Source: Kineococcus sp. NBC_00420
GTDB taxonomy: Bacteria; Actinomycetota; Actinomycetes; Actinomycetales; Kineococcaceae
Direction of reading: 5' to 3'
Length of the DNA: 64,000 nucleotides
Assembly: GCF_036021035.1 (NCBI RefSeq)
Contig: NZ_CP107930.1
Span: 4,736,006-4,800,005 of the forward strand
Shown: positions 25,385 to 33,767 of the stretch, in pieces
Layout of the letters: each line of letters opens with the position of its first letter
Numbering within the stretch: position 1 is the first letter of the stretch
Program-made: the position numbers and the translations under genes
The notes under the pieces: model-generated
The model's input: only the letters and a program-made list of their open reading frames with translations
What the model was told of the DNA's origin: nothing
Databases searched by the model: none

Positions 25385-26767
25385 GTGCCCCTCACCACCA
25401 TCCTCACCGCCGACGTCGTGGTGCCGCTCGCGGGTGCCGGTCCCGAGCGGCACCGCATCCTCGCCCCCGGGGCCGTGGCCGTCAGCGGCCAGACGATCGT
25501 GGCGGTCGGGACGCCCGAGGACGTGCAGGCCGCTCACCCCGACGCCACGGTGGAGCACCTGCCCGGTCGGGTCCTCATGCCCGGTCTGGTCAACGCCCAC
25601 CACCACTCCGGTCTGCTGCGCGGCACAGCCGAACACCTGCCGGTCTGGGAGTGGCTCCGGCTGCACATCGACCCGATGCACCGGGTGCTGCGCCCCGAGG
25701 AGGCCGAGGCCGCCGCGTGGCTCTGCTACGCCGAGGGTCTGCTCTCCGGCACGACGACCGTCGTCGACATGTGGCGCTACCTCGACGGCGCCGCTCGGGC
25801 CGCCACGCAGCTGGGGAACCGGCTCGTGACCGTGAACTACGTCGGGGCCCACCCCGAGCACGACTACTTCGACACCCTCGACGACAACGAGCGCATGCTG
25901 CGCGAGTGGGCCGGCGCCGCCGACGGCCGCATCGTGCCCTGGGTCGGTCTCGAACACCCCTTCTACGCCGACGAGGCCGGTCAGCGCCGCGCCATCGCCC
26001 TGGCCAACGAGTACGGCACGGGGCTGTACACGCACTGCTCCGAGGCGGAGGTCGAGATCGAGCAGTTCCAGCAGCGCTACGGCGCCCGTCCGGTGCACGC
26101 CCTCGACCGGTTGGGTTTCTTCGACACCCCGCGCACGGTCCTGGCCCACGCCGTCTGGCTGGACCCGTCCGAGATCGAACTCCTCGCCGCCCGCGGTGGC
26201 GGCGTCTCGCACAACCCGGTCAGCAACATGAAGCTCGCGAGCGGTTTCGCCCCCGTCGCCGAACTCCTCGAGGCCGGGGTGGCCGTCGGGATCGGCAGCG
26301 ACGGCGAGAAGGAGAACAACAACCTCGACCTGTTCGAGGAGATGAAGGTGGCCTCCCTGCTCGGGAAGCTGCGCACGCTCGACGCGGCGGCCATGGACTC
26401 CTGGCAGGTCCTCGAGATGGCGACCCGCGGCGGTGCCCGCGCCATGGGGCTCGACGAGACCACGGGATCGCTGGAACCGGGCAAGCAGGCCGACGTCATC
26501 GCCGTGCGCCTCGACACCCCGCGGATGACGCCGCTGTTCACCGCGGGCCCCTACACCAACGTCCACCACAACCTCGTCCACGCCGTCCGGGGGTCCGACG
26601 TCGACCTGACGATGGTCGCCGGGAAGGTCGTCGTCCGCGGTGGGGAACTCCTCACGGCGGACCTGCACGAGGTCATCGCCCGGGCGAACGCCGCCGTCCC
26701 CGGCCTCTTCGCCCGTCGAAGCGCCTGGCTCGCGGAGAACGGCGAGCCGGAAGGAGTCGTGCCGTGA
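25385..26767 (+). CDS. Amidohydrolase family deaminase (TRZ/ATZ, 8-oxoguanine or cytosine deaminase-like)
   Basis: About 460 residues with the amidohydrolase metal site: NAHHHSGLLRG (HxH), a THCSEAE histidine, LAHAVWLDPSEIELLAARGG, HNPVSNMKLASG and the catalytic-type Asp in GIGSDGEKENNNLDL. The family includes 8-oxoguanine, cytosine and triazine deaminases. The chosen GTG (VPLTTILTADVVV) is 6 bases after GACCCT; another GTG two codons upstream is possible. Its stop overlaps the start of a nucleoside deaminase, and a PucR regulator follows, so purine or pyrimidine salvage or catabolism is the likely context. Confidence 0.85.
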   Translation: MPLTTILTADVVVPLAGAGPERHRILAPGAVAVSGQTIVAVGTPEDVQAAHPDATVEHLPGRVLMPGLVNAHHHSGLLRGTAEHLPVWEWLRLHIDPMHRVLRPEEAEAAAWLCYAEGLLSGTTTVVDMWRYLDGAARAATQLGNRLVTVNYVGAHPEHDYFDTLDDNERMLREWAGAADGRIVPWVGLEHPFYADEAGQRRAIALANEYGTGLYTHCSEAEVEIEQFQQRYGARPVHALDRLGFFDTPRTVLAHAVWLDPSEIELLAARGGGVSHNPVSNMKLASGFAPVAELLEAGVAVGIGSDGEKENNNLDLFEEMKVASLLGKLRTLDAAAMDSWQVLEMATRGGARAMGLDETTGSLEPGKQADVIAVRLDTPRMTPLFTAGPYTNVHHNLVHAVRGSDVDLTMVAGKVVVRGGELLTADLHEVIARANAAVPGLFARRSAWLAENGEPEGVVP

Positions 26768-27264
26768 GCACCGGAACCCCCGTGACCCCGGTCACCGAGA
26801 CCGACCTCGCGCGTCTGCGCGACGCCATCGTGGTGTCGCGCCGGGCCCGCGAGAACGGCCAGCACCCCTTCGGGGCCGTGCTCGTCGACCCGTCCGGAGC
26901 CGTCGTCCTGGAGTCGGAGAACAGCGTCCCCGCTGACGGCGACTGCACCGCGCACGCCGAGCTGAAACTCGCCCGCGCCGCGTTCCAGGCCTTCGGGTCC
27001 GCCGCGCTGGCGGAGTTCACGCTCTACACCAGCGCCGAGGCCTGCGCGATGTGCTCCGGGGCGATCTACTGGTCGGGCATCGGCCGGGTCGTGCACGCCC
27101 TGAGCGAGGCCCGGCTGGCCGAACTCACCGGGGACCACGAGGAGAACCCGACCATGGCCCTCTCCAGCGCCGCCGTGCTCAACGCCGGGCAGCGGGTCGT
27201 GCGCGTGGCGGGCCCGGCGCTCGCCGACGAGGCCGCCGCGGTGCACGAGGGTTTCTGGGTCTGA
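26764..27264 (+). CDS. Nucleoside deaminase (guanine/cytosine deaminase-like)
   Basis: A 166-residue cytidine-deaminase-superfamily protein. The zinc site reads HAELK and, further on, SAEACAMCSGAIYWSG. The usual PCxxC is EACxMC here, with Ala for Pro, as in some guanine deaminases. It would hydrolytically deaminate a base or nucleoside to give ammonia. GTGA overlap with the upstream amidohydrolase shows translational coupling. The following gene encodes a PucR-type activator. A tRNA adenosine deaminase role is unlikely because the gene sits in a catabolic cluster and begins with a non-TadA N-terminus. Confidence 0.85.
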   Translation: MSTGTPVTPVTETDLARLRDAIVVSRRARENGQHPFGAVLVDPSGAVVLESENSVPADGDCTAHAELKLARAAFQAFGSAALAEFTLYTSAEACAMCSGAIYWSGIGRVVHALSEARLAELTGDHEENPTMALSSAAVLNAGQRVVRVAGPALADEAAAVHEGFWV

Positions 27265-27271
27265 GCCTCCC

Positions 27272-28798
27272 GTGAAGCTGTCGGAGCTGGTCGGGGTGCG
27301 CGCCCTCGGGCTGCGCGTCGTCGTCGGCGGCGGTACCGCAGGAGAACTCCCGGTCACCGGCGCGTTCATCACCGATCTGCCCGATCCGTCGCGGTTCCTC
27401 GGTCCGGGGACCGTCGTCCTCTCCAACGGTCTCTGGGTGGAACGCCCCGACGGCGTGGAGCGGTTCGTCCGGGCCCTGTTGGGCGCCCGCGCGACCGCCC
27501 TGGTCCTGGGGCTGGTGGAACTCGGGGAGGTCCCGCCCGAACTCGTCGAGGTCGCCCGGCGCGAGGGGCTCGTCGTCGCGACGCTGCCCGAGGGTGCTTC
27601 CTTCGGCTCCGTCGTGCAGGCCGTCGTCGAGGGGGTCGGCGGGCCACCGGCGGCGACGTCGCCCGCGGCGGAACTCGCGGCGCGGATCCAGCAGACCGTC
27701 GCGGACGGGACGCTGGAGCGGGGACTGACCCTCGTGCGGGACCGGTTCGGGGTGGACTGCTGGGTGGTCGACGACGACGGCACCGTGCCGGTGGTCGCGG
27801 GTGACCTCGACGCCGAGCTCGTCGTCGCCGTCTGGGCCGGGAAGGCCCCCTCCGTCGGAGTGACGTGGTGGCCGCTCGGGCCGCCGCCCTCGCGGGCCCG
27901 GCTGGTGGCCCACCACCCCGGTGCGGACCTCGTCCCGGAGGCGGCCCGGGCCTTCGACACGCTCGCCGCGGTGCTCCGCCCGGAACTGCGCTTCGCCCAC
28001 CGGTCCCGCACGGCGCGCTGGGAGCGGACCTCCGGGCTCCTCGCCGCCGCCACCGACGAGTCCCTGCCCCGGGGGGAGGTCGCCGCGCTGTCCCGGCTGG
28101 CCGCGCTCGACCCGCAGGAACCCCTGCGGGTCCTGCTCGCCCGGACCACCGGAGCGGAGTTCCCGGTCGAGGCCCTCGTCGAACTGCTGGGCCGGGTCGG
28201 CGCGGGCGACGGTGTGCGGATCGCCGTCGGGCTGCACGCGGTCACCGCCACCGCCGTGCTCTCGGAACCTCCCGCCGCACCGGACCTGGGCACGCGCCTG
28301 ACGCAGGCGCTGCCCGAACCCCTCGACCTGCTCGACGGGCGGACCCTCGTCGTGGCCACCAGTGACCCCGTGACCGGGGTCGGGGGGTTGGCGAGCGCGC
28401 TGGCCGTCGCCACCGAGCGCCTCGGGGAGTTCGACGCCCGCCCCGGGCCGGTGGACGGAACCGTGGTGCTGCTGGACTCCTCGGCCGGCGGCGACCACCG
28501 GTCGCTGCTGCGGATGCTCCCCGCCTCCGCCCGGACGGCCTTCGCCGCGGGCGTCCTGGGCGAGCTCGAGGACTACGACCGCCGTCACGGCGCCGACCTG
28601 GTGAGCACCGTGCGGGTCTTCCTCGACCACGGCGGGTCCTGGCAGGACGCCGCCCGGGCGCTGCACGTGCACCCCAACACCCTGCGCTACCGCATCGCCC
28701 GGATCGAGGAGGTCACCGGCCGCGACCTCTCCACCATCCGGGACCGCGTCGACGTGTTCCTGGCGCTGCAGTGCCGTCCCGCCCCCGGGGACGGCTGA
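27272..28798 (+). CDS. PucR family transcriptional regulator
   Basis: A 508-residue regulator. The N-terminal PucR purine-catabolism domain begins KLSELVGVRALGLRVVVGGG; a central GGDEF-like/CdaR region follows; and the C-terminal HTH contains HPNTLRYRIARIEEVTG, the family hallmark. PucR-type proteins activate purine degradation or other catabolic operons in response to an intermediate. It starts 7 bases after the deaminase stop in the same direction, so it is co-transcribed and probably autoregulates the amidohydrolase-deaminase cluster. The effector cannot be deduced. Confidence 0.9.
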   Translation: MKLSELVGVRALGLRVVVGGGTAGELPVTGAFITDLPDPSRFLGPGTVVLSNGLWVERPDGVERFVRALLGARATALVLGLVELGEVPPELVEVARREGLVVATLPEGASFGSVVQAVVEGVGGPPAATSPAAELAARIQQTVADGTLERGLTLVRDRFGVDCWVVDDDGTVPVVAGDLDAELVVAVWAGKAPSVGVTWWPLGPPPSRARLVAHHPGADLVPEAARAFDTLAAVLRPELRFAHRSRTARWERTSGLLAAATDESLPRGEVAALSRLAALDPQEPLRVLLARTTGAEFPVEALVELLGRVGAGDGVRIAVGLHAVTATAVLSEPPAAPDLGTRLTQALPEPLDLLDGRTLVVATSDPVTGVGGLASALAVATERLGEFDARPGPVDGTVVLLDSSAGGDHRSLLRMLPASARTAFAAGVLGELEDYDRRHGADLVSTVRVFLDHGGSWQDAARALHVHPNTLRYRIARIEEVTGRDLSTIRDRVDVFLALQCRPAPGDG

Positions 28799-28990
28799 AC
28801 CCCGCACGCAGCTCGTCGCAACGTCGACGAAACACCGCGGAAACCTGGTGGTCGCAGGCACCGGGAGGGTGGGCTCGCGGCCCGGTGGTTTCGTCCGATC
28901 GCACGTGGCCGAACCCGCGTGCCGGGGAGTTCACTGGGGGCACCCCCACCCGTGGACAGGAGCACCGTGTCGAACAGCCCGACGTCGCCC

Positions 28991-29542
28991 TCAGGTCGTG
29001 GTGCCGTCGTCGGTCCCGCCACTCGTCCCGTCCGTGGTCCCGTCGGTGGTTCCGCCAGTCGTCCCGTCGGTGGTCCCGTCCTGCTGGTCGAGCTGCCCGC
29101 CCGAGCCGTCGCTCAGGTCCGGCGGTGCGCCGAACCGACCGGTGGAACCGTCGAGCTGTCCGGGGAACTGCCCGGTCGTGCCGGGGACGAGCTGGCCCGT
29201 CTGCCCCGTCGGCGACGTCGCCACACCTCCCGCGTTCGCGTGCCCGATGGCGTAACCGCCGGCCCCGCCGCCGACGAGGAGGACCAGTCCGGCACCGGTG
29301 AGCGCGAACGGCATCCAGCGCCTGCGACGGGTGGGGGCAGCGCCACCGGGGGCGAGCGGCGTCGCGGCCCAGTAGCTGTGCGGCCAGACCGGCGCGGTCG
29401 AGGGACCGGTCGTGGGACCGGTCGTGGCCAGGGCGGGGGCGCCGGTGAAACCGATCGGGCTCGTACCGCTGGGGACCACGGTGCCCTCGACGGGCTGGTC
29501 GCGGCGGTGGTCGTCCTGCGGGCCACCAGGGGTGTGGTTCAT
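28991..29542 (-). CDS. Single-pass membrane protein with Gly/Thr/Asp-rich tail
   Basis: A 183-residue protein of unknown function. The first 75 residues are hydrophilic and Pro/Thr/Gly-rich. One membrane helix follows (FALTGAGLVLLVGGGAGGYA) after a basic RRRR stop, then an extracellular tail rich in Gly, Thr, Gln and Asp. The tail ends in a repeat of the form DGTTxGTT, encoded by 12-base-period DNA. ATG follows GAGGAGG. It is convergent with the PucR gene and divergent from the aldehyde dehydrogenase operon. The tail is low-complexity and might extend into the cell wall; no partner is apparent. Confidence 0.75.
   Translation of the reverse strand: MNHTPGGPQDDHRRDQPVEGTVVPSGTSPIGFTGAPALATTGPTTGPSTAPVWPHSYWAATPLAPGGAAPTRRRRWMPFALTGAGLVLLVGGGAGGYAIGHANAGGVATSPTGQTGQLVPGTTGQFPGQLDGSTGRFGAPPDLSDGSGGQLDQQDGTTDGTTGGTTDGTTDGTSGGTDDGTTT
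28994..29085 (-). repeat. Low-complexity coding repeat (DGTT-type tail)
   Basis: Degenerate repeats of GTCCCGTCGGTG-like units on the plus strand encode the Gly/Thr/Asp-rich C-terminal tail of the membrane protein. Confidence 0.6.
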
Positions 29543-29658
29543 CGCGCGTCCTCCTCGGATCGGGTGAGAACCCCACGGTGGGCGGCCTCCCCGCGAGAAC
29601 ACCCTGGCGCGACTGTGCGCGCTCTGTGCTTCGCCGTCCCCCTCCGGAAGGACCGTCC

Positions 29659-31149
29659 GTGACCGTTCCCGCCCCCGGTACCCGCACCCGGGAGTTCCTC
29701 GACCGCTCTCCGCACGGCCTGCTCATCGACGGCGCCTTCTGGCCCGCGGCCGACGGCCGGACGTTCAGCACGACGGACCCCGCCACCGGTGCGGTCCTGG
29801 GCGAGCTCGCTCGGGCCGGTGCCGGCGACGTCGACGCCGCCGTGGCCGCGGCCCGCACCGCGCTGGAGGGACCGGCCTGGACCGGGACGACCCCGGCCGA
29901 GCGCGCCAAGCTGCTGTGGCGACTCGCCGACCTCCTGGAGGCCGACCTCGAGCAGCTCGCCGAGCTGGAGGTCCTCGACCAGGGGAAGAACCTGCGCACC
30001 GCGCGGTTCGGGGAGGTGCCCGCCGCGATCAACCAGTTCCGCTACTACTCCGGCTGGGCCACGAAGATCCTCGGCCAGACGATCCCCACCTCGCTCTCGC
30101 GCACCCCGGTCGGGCGCGAGGTCCTCGCCTACACCCGCCGCGAACCGGTGGGCGTCGTCGCGGCCATCGTGCCGTGGAACTCACCGCTGCTCATGGCGAG
30201 CATGAAACTGGCCCCCGCGCTGGCTGCCGGCTGCACCGTGGTCCTCAAACCCGCCGAGAACACCCCGCTCACCGCGGTGCGCCTCGCGGAGCTCGTCGTC
30301 GAGGCCGGGTTCCCGGCCGGCGTCGTCAACGTCCTCACCGGCTACGGCCACGAGACGGGCCAGGCGCTGGCCGGGCACCCCGGCGTCGACAAGGTGGCCT
30401 TCACCGGGTCCACCGCCGTCGGCAAGCGGTTGCTCCGTGCGGCCGAGGGGAACCTCAAACGCCTCACCCTGGAACTCGGCGGCAAATCACCCGCCATCGT
30501 GCTGCCCGACGCCGACCTCACCGAGGCGGTCGAGGGGATCTCCCGCGGCATCTTCGACAACGGCGGCCAGGTCTGCGTCGCGAGTTCCCGGGTCTACGCC
30601 CACCGCGACGTGCACGACCGGCTCGTCGAGGGGATGGCCGCGTTCGGCCGGGGGTTGCGGCTGGGGCACGGCCTCGACCCCGAGGCCGACCTCGGGCCGC
30701 TGGTCAGCACCGCCCAGGCCGAACGCGTCGAGGGCTACCTGCGCGAGGACGGTCTCGAGGTCGTCAGCGGCGGACGGCGCAGCGGCGAGCTCGGGACGTT
30801 CGTGGAACCCACCGTCGTGACCGGGGTCGCGCAGGACCACCGGATCGTGCGCGAGGAGGTCTTCGGGCCCGTCGTCACCGTCACGCCCTACGACGACCTC
30901 GACGAGGTCCTCGCCTGGGCCAACGACAGCCGCTACGGCCTCGCCGCCAGCGTGTGGACGCAGGGTTTCAGCTCCGCGCACCGGGTGGCGCACCGGATCC
31001 GGTCCGGGACGGTGTGGATCAACTGCCACTCCTACCTCGGCCCCGAACTGCCCAAGGGTGGGCACAAGGAGTCCGGCTGGGGGTACGAGAACGGGCCGCA
31101 GGGCCTGGAGAACTACCTGGAGACCAAGACCGTGGTGGGGCTGCTGTGA
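29659..31149 (+). CDS. Aldehyde dehydrogenase family protein
   Basis: A 496-residue NAD(P)-dependent aldehyde dehydrogenase oxidising an aldehyde to a carboxylic acid. Motifs: VPWNSPLLMASMKLAPAL (catalytic Asn), FTGSTAVGKRLL (cofactor loop), [12 protein letters not shown] (general-base Glu) and NGGQVCVASSRVYA with the nucleophilic Cys, then EEVFGPVVTVTPY. It is the first gene of a five-gene run with ATGA/GTGA overlaps to a flavin monooxygenase, a TPP decarboxylase and a GMC oxidoreductase, so its aldehyde is likely the decarboxylase or alcohol-oxidase product (inference). GTG follows GGAAGGACC. Substrate unknown. Confidence 0.93.
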   Translation: MTVPAPGTRTREFLDRSPHGLLIDGAFWPAADGRTFSTTDPATGAVLGELARAGAGDVDAAVAAARTALEGPAWTGTTPAERAKLLWRLADLLEADLEQLAELEVLDQGKNLRTARFGEVPAAINQFRYYSGWATKILGQTIPTSLSRTPVGREVLAYTRREPVGVVAAIVPWNSPLLMASMKLAPALAAGCTVVLKPAENTPLTAVRLAELVVEAGFPAGVVNVLTGYGHETGQALAGHPGVDKVAFTGSTAVGKRLLRAAEGNLKRLTLELGGKSPAIVLPDADLTEAVEGISRGIFDNGGQVCVASSRVYAHRDVHDRLVEGMAAFGRGLRLGHGLDPEADLGPLVSTAQAERVEGYLREDGLEVVSGGRRSGELGTFVEPTVVTGVAQDHRIVREEVFGPVVTVTPYDDLDEVLAWANDSRYGLAASVWTQGFSSAHRVAHRIRSGTVWINCHSYLGPELPKGGHKESGWGYENGPQGLENYLETKTVVGLL

Positions 31150-32627
31150 CCCCGGGACGCAAGCGCATCGCCCTCGGGGTGTTCGAGATGATCAACCCCA
31201 GCAACGGCATGCCGACCTGGACCCACCCGGGCGGTCGCGGTGACGACTGGGACGACCTGGGCTACTGGATCCGGCTCGCCCGGACGCTGGACCGCGCGGG
31301 GTTCGACTTCCTCTTCTTCGCCGACACCTACGGCTACCCCACGATCGGGGGATCGCTGCCCGTGGAGGTCGCGGCGCACGGCCTGCAGTTCCCCGCGCTC
31401 GACGCCATGCTCGCGATCCCGGCGCTGGCGACGGCGACGGAGCGGCTGGGTTTCGTGGTGACCTCCCCGACGACGGTCGAGCACCCCTACGCGACGGCCC
31501 GACGGTTCGCGTCGCTGGACCACTACACCCGCGGACGGATCGGCTGGAACGTCGTGACCGGCTCGTCGCAGTCCACGACGGACGGGTTGTTCGGCGTGGC
31601 CGCGTCGGGGACGCACGACTCGCGCTACGACGTCGCCGACGAGTTCGTCGACGTGTGCCTGCAGTTGTGGCAGGGCGGCTGGGAGGACGGTGCGGAACTG
31701 CGGGACCGTGGCGCCAACGTGTACGCCGACCCGGCCCGGCTGCACCGCACCGAGCACTCCGGGAACGCGTTCCGGGTGTCGGGGCAGTTCGCCGTCGCCC
31801 CCTCCGCGCAGCGCACCCCCGTCCTGTTCCAGGCCGGGACCTCGGCCCGCGGCCGGGCGTTCGCCGCGCGCAACGCCGAGGCCGTCCTCATCCAGGGCCA
31901 GACGATCGCGCAGGCCGGGGCGCACGTCGCCGACATCCGCGCCCAGGCCGTCCGGCACGGGCGGCGGCCCGACGACGTGAAGGTCATCACCGGGGTGACC
32001 GTGACCGTGGCGGAGAACCCCGCCGCCGCGCGGGAGAAGCGCGCCGAGCTCGACGCCTGCTTCGCCGTGCGGGACGCGGCCGTGGTGTTCGCCGGTTTCA
32101 CCGGCCTCGACCTCCGCGAGGTCGACCCCACGACCCCGCTGACGGCGTTGCCGCCCAGCGACTCCGGGCAGACCCTGGTCAACCGCTTCGTCCGGCCCGG
32201 CGAACCCGTCCCGACCGTCGGGCACGTCCTCGACGACTTCCGGCGCAAGGCGATCCGGGGGTTCCAGGTCACCGGTTCCCCCCCGGAGGTCGCCGACGAG
32301 CTGACCGCCATCGTCACCGGCAGCGACGTCGACGGGTTGATGCTCGAACCGACGTTCGGCGGCCAGGAGTGCTACGAGGAGTTCATCGAGCTCGTCCAGC
32401 CGTTGCTGCGCGACCGCGGTCTGCTCGGCGAGTCTTCCGGCCCCACGACGACAGGAGCCTCCGGCCCCACGACGACAGGAGCCTCCGGCCCCACGACGAC
32501 AGGAGCCTCCGGCCCCACGCTCCGCGAGAGGCTGTCCGGTCGTCCCGGTGGCCGGCTCGCACCGACCCACCCGGGGAGCCGGTTCTCGGTCCCCGGCCCC
32601 GCGAAGATCGAGGAGACGAGCGTATGA
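31146..32627 (+). CDS. LLM class flavin-dependent monooxygenase (NtaA/SnaA/DszA type)
   Basis: A 493-residue luciferase-like monooxygenase of the NtaA/SnaA/DszA group: WDDLGYWIRLARTLDRAGFD, FLFFADTYGYP, TVEHPYATARRFASLDHYT, RIGWNVVTGSSQSTTDGLFG, and FQAGTSARGRAFAARNAE. Such enzymes use reduced FMN from a partner reductase (not encoded here) to cleave C-N or C-S bonds or hydroxylate. GTG overlaps the ALDH stop. The C-terminal 60 residues are an extension outside the family core and include SGPTTTGA three and a half times, encoded by perfect 24-bp repeats. The extension is dispensable-looking and may vary between strains. Confidence 0.88.
   Translation: MTPGRKRIALGVFEMINPSNGMPTWTHPGGRGDDWDDLGYWIRLARTLDRAGFDFLFFADTYGYPTIGGSLPVEVAAHGLQFPALDAMLAIPALATATERLGFVVTSPTTVEHPYATARRFASLDHYTRGRIGWNVVTGSSQSTTDGLFGVAASGTHDSRYDVADEFVDVCLQLWQGGWEDGAELRDRGANVYADPARLHRTEHSGNAFRVSGQFAVAPSAQRTPVLFQAGTSARGRAFAARNAEAVLIQGQTIAQAGAHVADIRAQAVRHGRRPDDVKVITGVTVTVAENPAAAREKRAELDACFAVRDAAVVFAGFTGLDLREVDPTTPLTALPPSDSGQTLVNRFVRPGEPVPTVGHVLDDFRRKAIRGFQVTGSPPEVADELTAIVTGSDVDGLMLEPTFGGQECYEEFIELVQPLLRDRGLLGESSGPTTTGASGPTTTGASGPTTTGASGPTLRERLSGRPGGRLAPTHPGSRFSVPGPAKIEETSV
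32436..32519 (+). repeat. Perfect 24-bp tandem repeat, 3.5 copies
   Basis: The unit begins TCCGGCCCCACGACGACAGG and is 24 bases long; three identical copies and a 12-base partial copy lie in frame, encoding SGPTTTGA. Perfect identity suggests recent expansion. Confidence 0.95.
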
Positions 32628-33124
32628 CCCCCGAAGCCGTCGAGGCGGTGATCGCCGGGCTGAAGAAGGCCGGCGTCAGCGTCGTCGCGTACCTGCCCGA
32701 CTCCCTGCTCAAGGAGCTCTACCCCGCCCTGGACGCCGACCCGGAGATCCGGACCATCCAGGTGACCAACGAGGGGGAGGGGGCCGCGATCTGCGGCGGG
32801 GTGTTCCTCTCCGGCAAGCGCGCCGCCCTGGTCATGGAGAACTCCGGGCTGCGGGCCGCGACGGAGCACCTCGCGCGGATGGGTCTCGGCGCCGGGATCC
32901 CCGTCATCATGCTCATGAGCTACCGCGGGGAACTCGGCGAGAACAACTGGTGGGCCATCCCGCACGGGATCACCATGGAACCGCTGCTCGACGCCCTGCG
33001 CACCCCCTACCGGATCGTGCGGGAGGTCGCCGAGATCGAACGCGCGATCACCGACTCCTACGACTGGTCCTACAACGCCTACTACCACTCGGCCGTCGTG
33101 CTGGGCGGAGGGATCGTCCGATGA
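32624..33124 (+). CDS. Sulfopyruvate/phosphonopyruvate decarboxylase-like, alpha (TPP N-terminal) subunit
   Basis: A 166-residue protein equivalent to the N-terminal pyrimidine-binding domain of ThDP decarboxylases, as in ComD or the alpha subunit of phosphonopyruvate decarboxylase. VAYLPDSLLKELYPAL opens the domain; the cofactor-activating Glu is in TNEGEGAAICGGVFLSG; MENSGLRAATEHLARMG and PVIMLMSYRGE follow. It acts with the beta subunit encoded directly downstream to decarboxylate a 2-oxo acid to an aldehyde. ATGA overlaps on both sides enforce stoichiometric expression. ATG follows GAGGAGA. Whether the acid is sulfonated, phosphonated or plain is not visible. Confidence 0.85.
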   Translation: MTPEAVEAVIAGLKKAGVSVVAYLPDSLLKELYPALDADPEIRTIQVTNEGEGAAICGGVFLSGKRAALVMENSGLRAATEHLARMGLGAGIPVIMLMSYRGELGENNWWAIPHGITMEPLLDALRTPYRIVREVAEIERAITDSYDWSYNAYYHSAVVLGGGIVR

Positions 33125-33753
33125 GCACCACGACGACGGCCAGGATGTCCCGCTACCAGTGCATGGAGAAGCTGGGGGCCCGCCTGCAGGACGAACTCGT
33201 CGTCCTGTCCCTCGGTGGGGCGGTCGACGAGTGGTACGACGCGGCCCCGCACATGCGCAGCGCCAGCCTCTTCCAGCAGCAGCTCGGGTGCGTCACCCCC
33301 GAGGCGTTCGGCCTTTCCGTCGGGCTGCCGCACCGGCGGGTCGTGTCCCTGGACACCGACGGGGGATTGTTGTTCAACCTCGGCATCCTGGCCACCCTGG
33401 GCAACGAACAGCCGAAGAACCTCTTCGTCGTGGTGTGGGACAACGAGCAGTACCAGTCCATCGGCGGCCCGAGGACGCACACCGCCAGCGGTCGCGTCGA
33501 CCTCGCCGCGATCGCCCGTGGTTGCGGTGTGGAGAAGGCGTTCGTCACCAGCGACCTCGACGAGTTCGACGCCCACTGCGCCGCGGGACTCGCGGCCGAC
33601 GAACCCTACGTGCTCGTCGCCAAGACCGACGGGATCCTGCAACCGGGGATCAAGCGCAAGCACTCCGACGGCCGGGAGGACAAGTACGTCTTCGTCCGCC
33701 ACGTCGAGGCGACCGAGGGCATCACCATCATGGGCCCGAGCGAGCACAACTGA
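33121..33753 (+). CDS. Sulfopyruvate/phosphonopyruvate decarboxylase-like, beta (TPP C-terminal) subunit
   Basis: A 210-residue partner of the preceding subunit, equivalent to the diphosphate-binding domain (ComE). MEKLGARLQDELVVLSLGG opens it; the ThDP-Mg motif lies in SLDTDGGLLFNLGILATLGN (the GDG position reads TDG); VVVWDNEQYQSIGGPRTHTA and LAAIARGCGVEKAF are typical of the family. Together the two subunits form a split ThDP decarboxylase producing an aldehyde that the operon's ALDH could oxidise. ATG overlaps the upstream stop. The last 40 residues (LQPGIKRKHSDG and beyond) are an unusual basic extension. Confidence 0.85.
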   Translation: MSTTTTARMSRYQCMEKLGARLQDELVVLSLGGAVDEWYDAAPHMRSASLFQQQLGCVTPEAFGLSVGLPHRRVVSLDTDGGLLFNLGILATLGNEQPKNLFVVVWDNEQYQSIGGPRTHTASGRVDLAAIARGCGVEKAFVTSDLDEFDAHCAAGLAADEPYVLVAKTDGILQPGIKRKHSDGREDKYVFVRHVEATEGITIMGPSEHN

Positions 33754-33767
33754 CACGGGCGGGTGAC

